Numbered from the stretch's first letter, positions 43,309 through 51,509 are shown. The stretch: 64,000 bases of DNA from Rhizobium phaseoli (GCF_010668805.1 NZ_WUFT01000011.1:175395-239394), one strand, 5' to 3'. Numbers and translations: made by a program. The notes: generated by a model from the letters alone, not told the origin.

Positions 43309-43731
43309 TCAGTTCTGGCCCTGCAGGCGGTCCATCACCTGGAGCAGGAGGTCGGCGCAGGCCTTCATCGGTTCGTCCTCGGCGCATTTCAGATCGATCC
43401 GGGTGTCGCCATCCTCGATCCGGAAATGCGCAGCCTTGGACGGCGGCGGCGGTGGCGGGCGATGACCGCGGAAACCCCTGTCGTCGCGAAAACCCATGTC
43501 GCCTCTCGAACCATGCCACCGGTCATCGGGGCGATCGCCCGGCCGCGCATCCGGCCCACCCGTCATCGGCTCGTTATCACCAGAAGCAGACGGAGGCGGT
43601 GGCGGTGGTGGTGAGGCCGGGTCGGTCGCCACGGGCGGAGCTCCGGCGGGTGGCGGGGCGGGCGGTTGTTGGGCGAAGGCAGTGCCGGCCAGTGCGGCAA
43701 GAGCAAGGCCTGATAGGAGAAGTCTTTGCAT
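43309..43731 (-). CDS. Proline-rich periplasmic protein
   Basis: A 140-residue protein. ATG 43731 gives a clean signal peptide MQRLLLSGLALAALAGTAFA. The mature chain begins with a proline-rich segment (residues about 21-55), continues with an Asp/Arg/Gly-rich stretch with many D-D-R and R-G units (70-105), a second proline run, and ends in a short folded-looking helix HFRIEDGDTRIDLKCAEDEPMKACADLLLQVMD with two Cys that could pair. It follows the broken OB-fold gene on the same strand and may share its promoter region with the divergent two-component system. Function unknown. Confidence 0.75.
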   Translation of the reverse strand: MQRLLLSGLALAALAGTAFAQQPPAPPPAGAPPVATDPASPPPPPPPSASGDNEPMTGGPDARPGDRPDDRWHGSRGDMGFRDDRGFRGHRPPPPPPSKAAHFRIEDGDTRIDLKCAEDEPMKACADLLLQVMDRLQGQN

Positions 43732-43803
43732 GGGAATTGTTCCTTTGCGGGAATTTAGAAGCACGTTTGTAAACACCGCAACGCGGCTTTGGTTCACGGC
43801 CCG

Positions 43804-44292
43804 TCAAGGCCTGTGATCGAAATCCTCAAACGGTCGATGCGGCTGACCTTTCGGCGGGCGCAGCGCTTCGGTTCGTCCGTCCTGGCGAACGATGTAGCTC
43901 GCATGCACGAAGCCATCGTCGAAGCGCCCCTGCACGGTGACGGCCTCGTCTCGGGTGACGAGAGCGCCACCCTCGCCGGCTCAGCCTGTTTCAACAAGCG
44001 CCTTGCCGCTATCGTCCTGCAGCACGAACTTGTTGCCGTAGATCTCGGCGACCTTGCCCTTGATCGTGACGAGGCTCGATCCCGGCATGGCCGAAATCGC
44101 CACCGGCGCCAGCGGCGCCATCTCTGGCATAGGACGCATCATTTTCACCGCGCCCGCACCCCCGGCAGCACCGATGACAAGCGCCACGGCGGCAGCAATG
44201 ACGGGAATCGCCAGCCGTCGCCGACGCTGTCCTGGCGAGACGGGCGTGGCTGCGCCCTCGGTATGCACGTTGTCCTGGTCTTCATTCGGCAT
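43804..44292 (-). pseudogene. Membrane-anchored OB-fold gene interrupted by an in-frame TGA
   Basis: From ATG 44292 the frame encodes a hydrophilic N-terminus, one membrane helix (LAIPVIAAAVALVIGAAGGAG) and the start of an OB-like domain (VTIKGKVAEIYGNKFVLQDD). A TGA at 43981-43983 (codon 104) interrupts it; the same frame then continues AGEGGALVTRDEAVTVQGRF through to a TGA at 43804 with undiminished coding character. The natural sequence is probably ...VETGRAGEGG..., with CGA changed to TGA. The uninterrupted protein would be 162 residues. It is divergent from the response regulator gene. Confidence 0.8.
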
Positions 44293-44350
44293 ATATCTGC
44301 TCCTTGCGTCAGTCGTGGTCGCACTCTAGCCGCTCCACCCCGTCGCCCGC

Positions 44351-44379
44351 CTGAACCTCTCCGTTCAGATTGAGTTAAG
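44351..44379 (+). promoter_or_regulatory. Candidate response-regulator binding site
   Basis: Between the divergent OB-fold gene and the response regulator gene, GTTCAG (44363-44368) and GTTAAG (44374-44379) form a direct repeat spaced by 11 bases, the arrangement bound by OmpR/PhoP-type regulators. CTGAAC (44351-44356) forms an additional inverted copy. Autoregulation and control of the divergent genes is a reasonable inference. Confidence 0.4.
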
Positions 44380-44440
44380 CTCGGCCCGATAGTTTTGGTC
44401 CGTCCCCAAAGATGCCCGGCCCCGATGAAAGCCCTGCACC

Positions 44441-45109
44441 ATGCGCGTACTGCTCGTCGAAGATGACGAAGACCTGAGCGGCCGGATCGCCTCCGTGCTG
44501 CGATCGGAAAACTTCGTCGTCGACATATCGCGCAACGGCGAGGACGCTCTCCATGCGGGGCTGACCGAACTCTTCGATGTCGCTGTGCTTGATCTCGGCT
44601 TGCCGAAGATCGATGGCGTCAGCGTGCTGAAGGGCTGGCGCGAGGGCAGCCGCAACCTGCCGGTTCTGGTGCTGACGGCGCGCGACGGCTGGCCGGACAA
44701 GGTCGCAAGCTTCAAGGCCGGCGCCGATGATTTCCTCGCCAAACCCTTCAAGGTGGAAGAACTGGTGTTGCGCCTGCGCGCCCTGGTGCGCCGGGCGGCC
44801 GGCCACGCGGCCGCGCGGCTGACCTGCGGCGCGCTGGTCTTCGATGCCCAGCTCGGCACCTTCGAACTCGACGGCCTGCCGCTGAAGTTGACGGCGCTGG
44901 AATGGCGGGTGCTCTCCTGCCTGATGCTGCGCAAGGAGATGATCGTTGACCGGCGGGAGCTGACCGAGCGCGTCTATGACGGGGATGCCGAGGTCGACTC
45001 CAATTCTATCGAAGTCATCATCGCCCGGCTGCGCAAGAAGCTCGGGGGCGACCGCATCGAGACGGTGCGCGGCCGCGGCTATATGCTGACGGCGGCAGCG
45101 GCGCTATGA
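44441..45109 (+). CDS. OmpR/PhoP-family response regulator (FeuP-like)
   Basis: A 222-residue regulator. The receiver domain has the acidic pair in LLVEDDEDL (residues 5-13), phospho-acceptor Asp51 in VLDLGLPKIDG, Thr79-Ala in VLTARDGW and Lys101 in LAKPF. The C-terminal winged helix has LKLTALEWRVLSCLM and SNSIEVIIARLRKKLG, GRGYML. The 'RDxWxDKVAxxxAGADD' pattern is the PhoP/FeuP branch; FeuP-FeuQ of R. leguminosarum is the closest system I can recall. Overlaps the kinase gene by four bases (ATGA). Confidence 0.9.
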   Translation: MRVLLVEDDEDLSGRIASVLRSENFVVDISRNGEDALHAGLTELFDVAVLDLGLPKIDGVSVLKGWREGSRNLPVLVLTARDGWPDKVASFKAGADDFLAKPFKVEELVLRLRALVRRAAGHAAARLTCGALVFDAQLGTFELDGLPLKLTALEWRVLSCLMLRKEMIVDRRELTERVYDGDAEVDSNSIEVIIARLRKKLGGDRIETVRGRGYMLTAAAAL

Positions 45110-46473
45110 AGGCTCCGTTGTTCAAGCCGAGATCGATCGCCGGCCGGCTGCTGATGTTCTCGGGCATCTTCGTGACGCTGGCGCTCGCTGTGGCCGCCAT
45201 CGTGCTCTGGCTGGCGCTGAAGACTGTGGTGCGCGAGCAGGTCGACCAGCGTCTCGACACCCAGATCGGCGCCCTTGCCGGCGCCGTGACACACGACGCG
45301 GAAAGAAAAATCGCCCTATCGGCGCCGCTCGATGCGCCGCCTTTCGATCGTCCCTCCTCGGGCTGGTACTGGCAGATCGACGCCGGAGAACAGCGCCTGA
45401 CCTCCCGCTCACTGATGAACGGCACGATAGACGCGCCGCCGCCACGGCAGGATCTGCGTCATATGCTGATGGGCATGCCGACATCCGGCACGGGCGGCGA
45501 TCGTGGAAGAGGGCCGCTCTACCTTCGCCAGGCCGTGCGCAGCATCGACGGCATGACGCTGACGATCACCGCGACGGCGCCGATGATCGCCCTCGTCGGC
45601 CCGGCGCTTCGCGCTCTCTTCTGGCTGGTTCCCTGCATGCTGCTGCTCGGGTTGGTGCTGATGGCGGGCACCCTCTGGCAGATCCGCTTTGGCTTGCGGC
45701 CGCTGACATCCATGGCGACCAATATCGATGCCATCAACCGGGGAGAACGCGCCCGCCTGCCCGAGGAAGCGAGCGCCGAGCTTGCGCCGCTGTCGCTGGA
45801 AACCAATGCGCTTCTGGCGGCCAATGAGGAGAGGCTCGCGGCAACGCGCATGCAGTTCGCAAACCTCGCCCATGGCCTCAAGACCCCGGTGGCGAGCCTG
45901 CTGCTGGCGCTCGACGATAAAAACGATCCCAAAGGCGCATTGCGCAGCCTGGCCGCCCGGATCGACAACAGGATCAAGCATCACCTCGCCGCCGCCCGCC
46001 GGGTGATGGCCTCGTCGAACAATGTTGCCAGCACCGACATGGCGGCATCGCTCGCCGATCTCTACCGGGCGATCGGCCAGATCCATGCCGAGCGCAGGAT
46101 TGCCTTCGACAGCGACATCCCCCGGGGCCTGCGGGTCGCCTGCGACGAAAGCGATGTCGAGGAAATGCTCGGAAACCTTATCGATAACGCTTTCAGTTGG
46201 GCTGCCTCGCGCGTCACCATCCGCGCCCGGCGCGACGGCCCGATCGCCCGCATCACCATCGAGGACGACGGCCCGGGCATCCCCGCCGACCGTCTCGCCG
46301 CCGTGCTGCTGCCGGGCGTGCGGGAGGACGAACGCGTCCCTGGCAATGGTTTTGGGCTGAGCATCGTGAACGAGTTGGCGGGGCTTTATGGCGGGTCGCT
46401 GGCGCTCGAGGCTGGGGCGGTAGGGTTGGTGTGCATATTGTGTTTGCCGGTGGCGGTGGGAGTGGCGGGGTAA
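45106..46473 (+). CDS. Sensor histidine kinase (FeuQ/PhoQ-like)
   Basis: A 455-residue membrane kinase paired with the preceding regulator. Two transmembrane segments (about residues 14-38 and 165-190) enclose a periplasmic sensor of about 125 residues. HAMP-like linker (RFGLRPLTSMATNIDAI) leads to the dimerisation helix with His256 in FANLAHGLKTPVASLL. The ATPase domain has the N-box GNLIDNAFSWAASR, the G1 box IEDDGPGIP and G2 GNGFGLSIVNELAGLYGG. It should sense an envelope signal (in PhoQ-like kinases divalent cations or envelope state). Confidence 0.9.
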   Translation: MKAPLFKPRSIAGRLLMFSGIFVTLALAVAAIVLWLALKTVVREQVDQRLDTQIGALAGAVTHDAERKIALSAPLDAPPFDRPSSGWYWQIDAGEQRLTSRSLMNGTIDAPPPRQDLRHMLMGMPTSGTGGDRGRGPLYLRQAVRSIDGMTLTITATAPMIALVGPALRALFWLVPCMLLLGLVLMAGTLWQIRFGLRPLTSMATNIDAINRGERARLPEEASAELAPLSLETNALLAANEERLAATRMQFANLAHGLKTPVASLLLALDDKNDPKGALRSLAARIDNRIKHHLAAARRVMASSNNVASTDMAASLADLYRAIGQIHAERRIAFDSDIPRGLRVACDESDVEEMLGNLIDNAFSWAASRVTIRARRDGPIARITIEDDGPGIPADRLAAVLLPGVREDERVPGNGFGLSIVNELAGLYGGSLALEAGAVGLVCILCLPVAVGVAG

Positions 46474-46692
46474 GATCGAGGTGGAAAATTGAGCGCCTCA
46501 GAAGCATAATTGTCGGTTATCGACATGATGCTCCCGCCCTCAAAGCCGCGACCAGCCCCTCTTTACCGATCGCCGCCGTTGTCGGCGAGACGTCTTTCGC
46601 CTCGCCTCTGCCTTGTTGGACGGCTATCCTAAGCGACGATTCGCTATCCGCGACGAGGGCGTGGCGTGAACGAAGCATCAAAGGAGAGCGCG

Positions 46693-47715
46693 ATGACGGA
46701 CGCCAAGGGCGGCATTTCGGGACTGCGGCCGCACATTACTGTGATCGGCGTCGGTGGTGGTGGTGGTAATGCGATCAACAATATGATCGCGGAAAACCTG
46801 GCAGGCGTCGAATTCGTCGCCGCAAACACGGATGCTCAGGTGCTCGCCACCTCCAAGGCGACGCGCCGTATCCAGCTCGGCGCCAATGTGACCGAGGGTC
46901 TCGGCGCCGGTTCCCTGCCGGAGGTCGGTCATGCGGCTGCCGAGGAATCGATCGATGAGATCATGGATCATCTGGCCGGGTCGCACATGTGTTTCGTCAC
47001 CGCCGGCATGGGCGGCGGAACAGGCACGGGAGCAGCACCCGTCATCGCCCGAGCCGCGCGTGCCGCCGGCATCCTGACGGTCGGCGTCGTCACCAAACCC
47101 TTTACCTTCGAAGGCAACCGCCGCATGAGAATGGCAGAGATCGGCATCGAGGCGCTTCGCCAGGCCGCCGATACGGTCATCGTCATCCCCAACCAGAACC
47201 TCTTCCGCATCGCCGATGCGAAAACCACTTTCGCCGACGCCTTCATGACGGCCGACCGCGTGCTCTATGCCGGCGTTGGCTGCATCACCGATCTCATCGT
47301 CAAGGAAGGCCTGATCAACCTCGATTTTGCCGACGTGAAGTCGGTCATGCGCGGCATGGGCCGCGCCATGATGGGCACTGGCGAAGCTTCCGGTGAAAGC
47401 CGCGCGATGAAGGCGGCGGAAGCGGCAATTGCCAACCCGCTTCTCGACGATATCTCGATGAAGGGCGCCAGGGGCGTGCTGATCTCAATCTCCGGCGGTT
47501 CGGATATGACGCTGTTCGAAGTCGACGAAGCGGCAAGCCGCATTCGCGACGAAGTGCAGGAAGACGCCGACATCGTCGTCGGCGCCATCTTCGACCGCAG
47601 CCTCGACGGCAGGTTCCGCGTCTCGGTCGTGGCGACCGGCCTGGAAGGCAGCGCCATGCCCGCCTCCGCCTCTCAGCCAGCCGCAGAGCAGATCCAGACG
47701 CGCACGCTGCAGTAG
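46693..47715 (+). CDS. ftsZ2: Truncated second cell-division protein FtsZ
   Basis: A 340-residue tubulin-like GTPase. ATG 46693 with AAAGGAGAG is preferred to the in-frame GTG at 46666. Present are the nucleotide loop GVGGGGGNAINNM (about 19-31), the G-box GGGTGTG (107-113), and the T7 loop NLDFAD (209-214) that completes the neighbouring subunit's active site. The protein stops about 20 residues after the core; it has no long linker and no conserved C-terminal peptide for FtsA/ZipA-type contacts. This matches FtsZ2 of Sinorhizobium meliloti, a second non-essential FtsZ; the main FtsZ of rhizobia is 560-590 residues. It is monocistronic, followed by a strong hairpin. Confidence 0.92.
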   Translation: MTDAKGGISGLRPHITVIGVGGGGGNAINNMIAENLAGVEFVAANTDAQVLATSKATRRIQLGANVTEGLGAGSLPEVGHAAAEESIDEIMDHLAGSHMCFVTAGMGGGTGTGAAPVIARAARAAGILTVGVVTKPFTFEGNRRMRMAEIGIEALRQAADTVIVIPNQNLFRIADAKTTFADAFMTADRVLYAGVGCITDLIVKEGLINLDFADVKSVMRGMGRAMMGTGEASGESRAMKAAEAAIANPLLDDISMKGARGVLISISGGSDMTLFEVDEAASRIRDEVQEDADIVVGAIFDRSLDGRFRVSVVATGLEGSAMPASASQPAAEQIQTRTLQ

Positions 47716-47736
47716 CGCCGCCGTATCGTGGCTAAA

Positions 47737-47766
47737 CGTCTGACCGGGCTGAAACCCGGTCAGACG
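47737..47766 (+). terminator. Strong hairpin after ftsZ2
   Basis: CGTCTGACCGGG-CTGAAA-CCCGGTCAGACG is a perfect 12-bp inverted repeat with a six-base loop, 22 bases after the ftsZ2 stop. It has no T tract, so it may terminate weakly or protect the mRNA end. Confidence 0.75.
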
Positions 47767-47781
47767 AAGAGCATGTCCGAG

Positions 47782-47826
47782 ACATCCCAAACACGGAGAT
47801 TTCGATGGTCTGCCTGTTTGGGATGT
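47782..47826. repeat. Second inverted repeat after ftsZ2
   Basis: ACATCCCAAACA (47782-47793) and TGTTTGGGATGT (47815-47826) are perfect 12-base inverted copies with a 21-base loop. Following directly on the ftsZ2 hairpin, it could be a second 3'-end structure or a protein-binding site. Confidence 0.6.
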
Positions 47827-47876
47827 AGAGATCATCTGCTGCGAAATCACAGACAACGTTCGAGATGAATCGTCTC

Positions 47877-48125
47877 CGCTTGAGAGAGCCTCGAAGGACG
47901 AGGCATGCGTGCCGGCGCTCAGTGCTTGCAAGAAGCAACACTGCGGCGCGTGCTTCGAGGCTCCGCCCTCACGGGCTGCGCACCTCAAGCATGAGGGACG
48001 TTGGTGGATGCCGCGCCCGCAATATCGGTAGTCGGAGGATGACGCCAACGCTCAAGAGAGCCTCATCCTGAAATGTGCAGGCCGAAGGCTGGAGCCTCGA
48101 AGGACGAGGCGGGTGCGCTGGCATC
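47877..48125. repeat. REP/RIME-like repeat cluster
   Basis: Arms 'gcctcgaaggacgaggcatg' with 'gcgtgcttcgaggctccgcc...cacctcaagcatgaggg', then 'gagagcctcatcctgaaatgtgcaggccgaaggctgg' with 'agcctcgaaggacgaggcgggtg', fill the space between ftsZ2 and the convergent regulator gene. No gene is supported in 47716-48145. Confidence 0.7.
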
Positions 48126-48145
48126 AGTCCCGCGCTTAAGTATTC

Positions 48146-48970
48146 TCATCCTACCACCCGCCTGATCTTCTCCGCATCCGCTGCCGTCGCCGGATTATAA
48201 ACCACCATGCTGAGATCCGGCCGCCCGTCCACCTGGAAGGCCGAATACTCGAAAGAGAGCAGCCCAAGCACCGGGTGCTTGATGTGTTTGGCGCCCTCGC
48301 CGTGGGTCCGCACATCGTTGTCACGCCACATGGCCAGGAATTCCGGGCTCTTACGGCAGAGTTCGTCGACCAGCGGCTCGACCTCGGCCGCGGCACCCGC
48401 GCGGGCCGCGTCCACCCGGAAGGCTGCGACGACGAAGCGGGCGACGCTTTCCCAGTCGTACTGGGCGGCACGCACGCGTGGATCGAGGAAGATGAAGCGC
48501 AGCACGTTGCGCTCTTCGGGCGGCAGCGCGCCGTAATCAGTGAGCAGCACGGTTGCCGCCCGGTTCCAGGCAATCACGTCCCAGATGGCGTTGCGGATCA
48601 GCGCCGGGCTCGGGTCCAGTGCATCGAGCACGCCCTGCAGCCTGGGCGTCACCCCCTCTTGCCTGCGGTAGCGCACTTCGGGCGGGCGGCCGAGGCCGAT
48701 GAGAAACAGATGCTCGCGCTCGACATCGGTCAGCATCAGCGCCCGCGAGATCCGGTTGAGCACATCGGCGGACGGCGCCCCGCCGCGCCCCTGCTCCAGC
48801 CAAGTATACCAGGTCGGGCTGATATTGGCGCGGTTTGCCACCTCCTCGCGGCGCAGGCCGGGCGTGCGGCGGCGATCGCCGGCAAACCCGAAGGCGGCCG
48901 GATCGAGCTTAGCCCGGCGATCCTTGAGATAGGCGCCCAGCCGGTTTTCAGAGGTGACGAATTCACTCAT
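48146..48970 (-). CDS. XRE-type HTH regulator with MmyB-like ligand-binding domain
   Basis: A 274-residue regulator from ATG 48970 (an ATG five codons upstream is possible). The N-terminal HTH is typical of the family: LGAYLKDRRAKL ... GLRREEVANRANISPTWYTWLEQGRG. The C-terminal MmyB-like PAS-type domain starts about residue 110 (NAIWDVIAWNRAATVLL, RNVLRFIFLDPRVR). Such regulators are usually encoded divergently to a short-chain dehydrogenase/reductase that they control, exactly as here. Confidence 0.9.
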   Translation of the reverse strand: MSEFVTSENRLGAYLKDRRAKLDPAAFGFAGDRRRTPGLRREEVANRANISPTWYTWLEQGRGGAPSADVLNRISRALMLTDVEREHLFLIGLGRPPEVRYRRQEGVTPRLQGVLDALDPSPALIRNAIWDVIAWNRAATVLLTDYGALPPEERNVLRFIFLDPRVRAAQYDWESVARFVVAAFRVDAARAGAAAEVEPLVDELCRKSPEFLAMWRDNDVRTHGEGAKHIKHPVLGLLSFEYSAFQVDGRPDLSMVVYNPATAADAEKIRRVVG

Positions 48971-48992
48971 CCTGTTAGCCAACATACTATGA

Positions 48993-49008
48993 TAAAGTCA
49001 CTACTTTA
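48993..49008. promoter_or_regulatory. Palindromic operator candidate between regulator and SDR
   Basis: TAAAGT-CACT-ACTTTA is a perfect 6-4-6 palindrome in the 91-bp region between the divergent MmyB-like regulator and the SDR gene, a typical site for an XRE-type dimer. Confidence 0.5.
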
Positions 49009-49061
49009 CCAGGATACAGCAGCGTTCGATATCTGTCTCCATCGAAAACGGAGATATCGAC

Positions 49062-49952
49062 ATGCGCGTATTCGTCACCGGAGCCACAGGCTGGGTCGGC
49101 TCGGCCGTCGTCAGCGAAATGATCGCTGGCGGCCATCAAGTGCTTGGCCTCACCCGCTCAGAAAAGGGGGCTGAAGAATTGTTGGCCGCCGGCGCTGCGG
49201 TCCATCGCGGCACGCTCGAGGATGTGGAGAGCCTGAAGCGGGGCGCGACCGAGGCCGACGGCGTGATCCACACGGGATTCAACCATGATTTCTCGAAATT
49301 CGCTGAAAACTGCGCCCTCGACCGGCGCGCCATCGAGGCGCTCGGCGAAGCGCTTCAAGGCTCCAGCCGCCCCCTGCTGGTCACCGCAGGCCTCGGCCAT
49401 GCGCCCGGCCGCTTCGGCACCGAAAAGGACCCGCCCATGCCGACCACCGAGACCTATCCCCGCGCCTCCGAAATCACCGCAGTATCGCTTGTGGCGCGCG
49501 GCTTACGCGCCTCCACCGTCCGGCTTCCGCCTTCGGTGCACGGCCATGGCGACCACGGCTTCGTGCCGATCCTGATCGACTTCGCCCGGCGAACAGGTGT
49601 TTCGGCCTATATCGGCGAAGGTCAGAACCGCTGGCCGGCGGTGCACAGGCTCGATGCCGCCCGCCTCTATCGGCTGGCGCTGGAGCGCGGCGCGGTGGGC
49701 GGCCCCTTCCTGGCCGTTGCCGAAGAGGGAGTGTCATTCAGGCAGATCGCCGAGGTCATCAGCCGGCGGCTCGACGTGCCCGCCGTCTCGCTGTCGCGGG
49801 AAGAGGCGGCAGAGCATTTCGGCTGGTTTGCGATGTTCGCCGGCTTCGACGTGCCCACTTCCAGCGAACATACCCGCGCGCTGCTGGGCTGGCAGCCAAC
49901 CCAGCCCGGCCTTATCGCCGATATCGACCATCCGGCCTATTTCGGAGGGTAA
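49062..49952 (+). CDS. NAD(P)-dependent SDR/epimerase family oxidoreductase
   Basis: A 296-residue atypical/extended SDR. It opens MRVFVTGATGWVGSAVVSEM with the TGxxGxxG cofactor loop; the sequence then follows the NAD-dependent epimerase or 'NmrA-like' family (GVIHTGFNHDFSKFAENCALD, LVTAGLGHAPGRFG). The typical Y-x-x-x-K reads R-A-S-E-I-T-A with P-R-A-S-E, so the catalytic Tyr is missing as in this subfamily. Its regulation by the divergent MmyB-like protein is likely. Substrate unknown. Confidence 0.88.
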   Translation: MRVFVTGATGWVGSAVVSEMIAGGHQVLGLTRSEKGAEELLAAGAAVHRGTLEDVESLKRGATEADGVIHTGFNHDFSKFAENCALDRRAIEALGEALQGSSRPLLVTAGLGHAPGRFGTEKDPPMPTTETYPRASEITAVSLVARGLRASTVRLPPSVHGHGDHGFVPILIDFARRTGVSAYIGEGQNRWPAVHRLDAARLYRLALERGAVGGPFLAVAEEGVSFRQIAEVISRRLDVPAVSLSREEAAEHFGWFAMFAGFDVPTSSEHTRALLGWQPTQPGLIADIDHPAYFGG

Positions 49953-49997
49953 GGTCGCCGCGATATCGAAAAGCCGTACGCTGGGTCCGCCGGGGCA

Positions 49998-50140
49998 CTT
50001 TCCTTCGAGGCATCACCCTGGGAGTTGCGTGCCGCAGGCTGAGGAGCGTTGTGGGATGCCACATATGCGGCGTTGGTGCGCGCCAGTGCTCCCAAGAGCC
50101 TCGTCGTGAGTCTCCCCGCCGGGGCCTGAGAGGAAATGGG
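49998..50140. repeat. REP/RIME-like repeat
   Basis: A degenerate copy: 'ccttcgaggcatcaccctggg' with 'gcaggctgaggagcgttgtggg', followed by 'agcctcgtcgtgagtctccccgccggggcctgagagg'. It lies in the 250-bp gap between the SDR gene and the small leftward genes. Confidence 0.45.
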
Positions 50141-50206
50141 CGGGTGATCGGGAGGATGCCGCCAACCAGGGTCTCCGCCAAACGCTTCGGCAGAAATGAC
50201 CTTAGC

Positions 50207-50413
50207 CTACCGCATCCGGCCCTCGTTCATATTGGCAGGATCGTAGTTGATGTCCCAATCCTTGGGCTTCTTCTTGCCGGGCGGATTCTTGTTTACCGTG
50301 GCATCCTCGGAGCCAGTGATAACGGTCGGCTTGGCGCTAGCCACACCGCTGCTTTTCCTGTCCGCTTGTGATTTGGCGAATTGGCCGGCCGCGTCTTTCT
50401 CGGGATTGGCCAT
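50207..50413 (-). CDS. Small hydrophilic hypothetical protein
   Basis: A 68-residue protein from ATG 50413 (a GTG three codons upstream overlaps the preceding stop). Highly hydrophilic and probably disordered: ANPEKDAAGQFAKSQADRKSS at the start, then N/K/P/G-rich GKKKPKDWDINYDPANMNEG at the end. No family is recognised with confidence. It is directly downstream of the similarly disordered 66-residue gene, with which it forms a small operon. Confidence 0.6.
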   Translation of the reverse strand: MANPEKDAAGQFAKSQADRKSSGVASAKPTVITGSEDATVNKNPPGKKKPKDWDINYDPANMNEGRMR

Positions 50414-50414
50414 C

Positions 50415-50615
50415 TCATTCACCCTTCTGTTTCATGGCGTCGCCGAAATCCTTGGTTTCAGGGTCGCGGTTGTTTTCGCCGTGCGCGTCGCGATCGCGGT
50501 CGGGATCATCCTTAGCTTTTAAATAGCCGCGCGGCGTATTTCCTTTCGGACCTTCCCAGCGGGGAGACTGGTCGGTAGTGCCGGGTGCGCCGTCCTTGGG
50601 TGTCGTCATGCCCAT
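50415..50615 (-). CDS. Small hydrophilic hypothetical protein
   Basis: A 66-residue protein with a strong ribosome site (AAGGAG, eight bases from ATG 50615). Composition is extremely polar (MGMTTPKDGAPGTTDQSPRW, then repeated D-P-D-R-D-R-D), with almost no hydrophobic residues; it is expected to be unfolded. Such small polar proteins in soil bacteria are often stress-induced, but nothing here proves it. Two-gene operon with the 68-residue gene. Confidence 0.6.
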   Translation of the reverse strand: MGMTTPKDGAPGTTDQSPRWEGPKGNTPRGYLKAKDDPDRDRDAHGENNRDPETKDFGDAMKQKGE

Positions 50616-50949
50616 CGTCTTTCTCCTTGGGTTTGAACAGAGAAAACCGAACAGAACCGGAAGTGTTCCCGGAAAGCTGATCGTATCGCGGCGAGCTCAG
50701 TCAGACGGTGTCGTCGACCGGTAACGACAGCGCCAAGGCCAGAGCGAACGATGGGAGCAATTGAGGGCACATGAAGCGCCTCTGCGGCCGGCGGAGCCTG
50801 GTGGAACACGCCGCCACGCTGTTGCCTGCATTCTTCACACGACCGCGCACCCGCCTCACCCTTCGAAGCCCCTTATGGGGCCGCTTAGGGTGAGGCGCTC
50901 CTACGTGTCGACGCCAGCTTGGGCGCTCCCGACCGGCCGCTCGAATGAG
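50616..50949. repeat. Intergenic region with a REP/RIME-like repeat
   Basis: The upstream part is the promoter side of the small leftward genes. At about 50855-50905 'ccgcctcacccttcgaagccccttatggggccgcttagggtgaggcgctcc' forms a long hairpin of the window's repeat family. No gene is supported. Confidence 0.5.
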
Positions 50950-51393
50950 CTATTCCCGTATATCAGGCTCGACGACCCTGGCGAGGTTCTTCAGCGACTC
51001 CTGCCAGCCGAGATAGCAAGCCTCAGGCGGTATCACATCCGGTACGCCTGCCTGGGTAATATCCACCTCGGTACCAACCGACACTTTCTTCAGCGTCACG
51101 GTCACTTCCATTTCGCCCGGCAGGTTGGGGTCGTCGAACTTGTCGGTGTAGCGAACGCGTTGGCCTGGGACGAGTTCGCGGAATTCGCCGCCGAAAGCAT
51201 GGCTGTGGCCGGTCGTGAAGTTGCGGAAAGACATTCTGAACGTGCCGCCGACGCTCGGCTCCAGGTGATGCACGGTGCAAAGGAAGCCGTTCGGCGGAAG
51301 CCACTTGGCAAGCGCGTCCGCTTCGATGAATGCGCGATAAATCTTCTCCGGTGTGGTCGCCAGAACGCGGTGCAGGCGAATGGTATTCGGCAT
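50950..51393 (-). CDS. SRPBCC family protein (AHSA1 domain)
   Basis: A 147-residue START-like protein. Features: PNTIRLHRVLATTPEKIYRAFIEADALAKWLPPNG at the start (the AHSA1 signature of strand, helix and W-x-P), the LEPSVGGTFRMSF strand, and the C-terminal helix CYLGWQESLKNLARVVE. These are hydrophobic-ligand cavities of unknown cargo, often in detoxification operons. It is read leftwards and probably alone. Confidence 0.88.
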   Translation of the reverse strand: MPNTIRLHRVLATTPEKIYRAFIEADALAKWLPPNGFLCTVHHLEPSVGGTFRMSFRNFTTGHSHAFGGEFRELVPGQRVRYTDKFDDPNLPGEMEVTVTLKKVSVGTEVDITQAGVPDVIPPEACYLGWQESLKNLARVVEPDIRE

Positions 51394-51509
51394 GTTCGTG
51401 ATCCTTTTAGATGGACGGAATGGACGAGCTAAGGACGGATAAGGTTTAGCCGATCCGACACGGGATCGATCTTTTCTTCAAGAAAGATCGCTGGAAGCCG
51501 AACCTCCCC

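Noticed and set aside
43981..43983. TGA as selenocysteine codon
   Set aside because: No SECIS-like stem was seen after it and OB-fold proteins of this kind have no known selenocysteine; a nonsense change from CGA is simpler.
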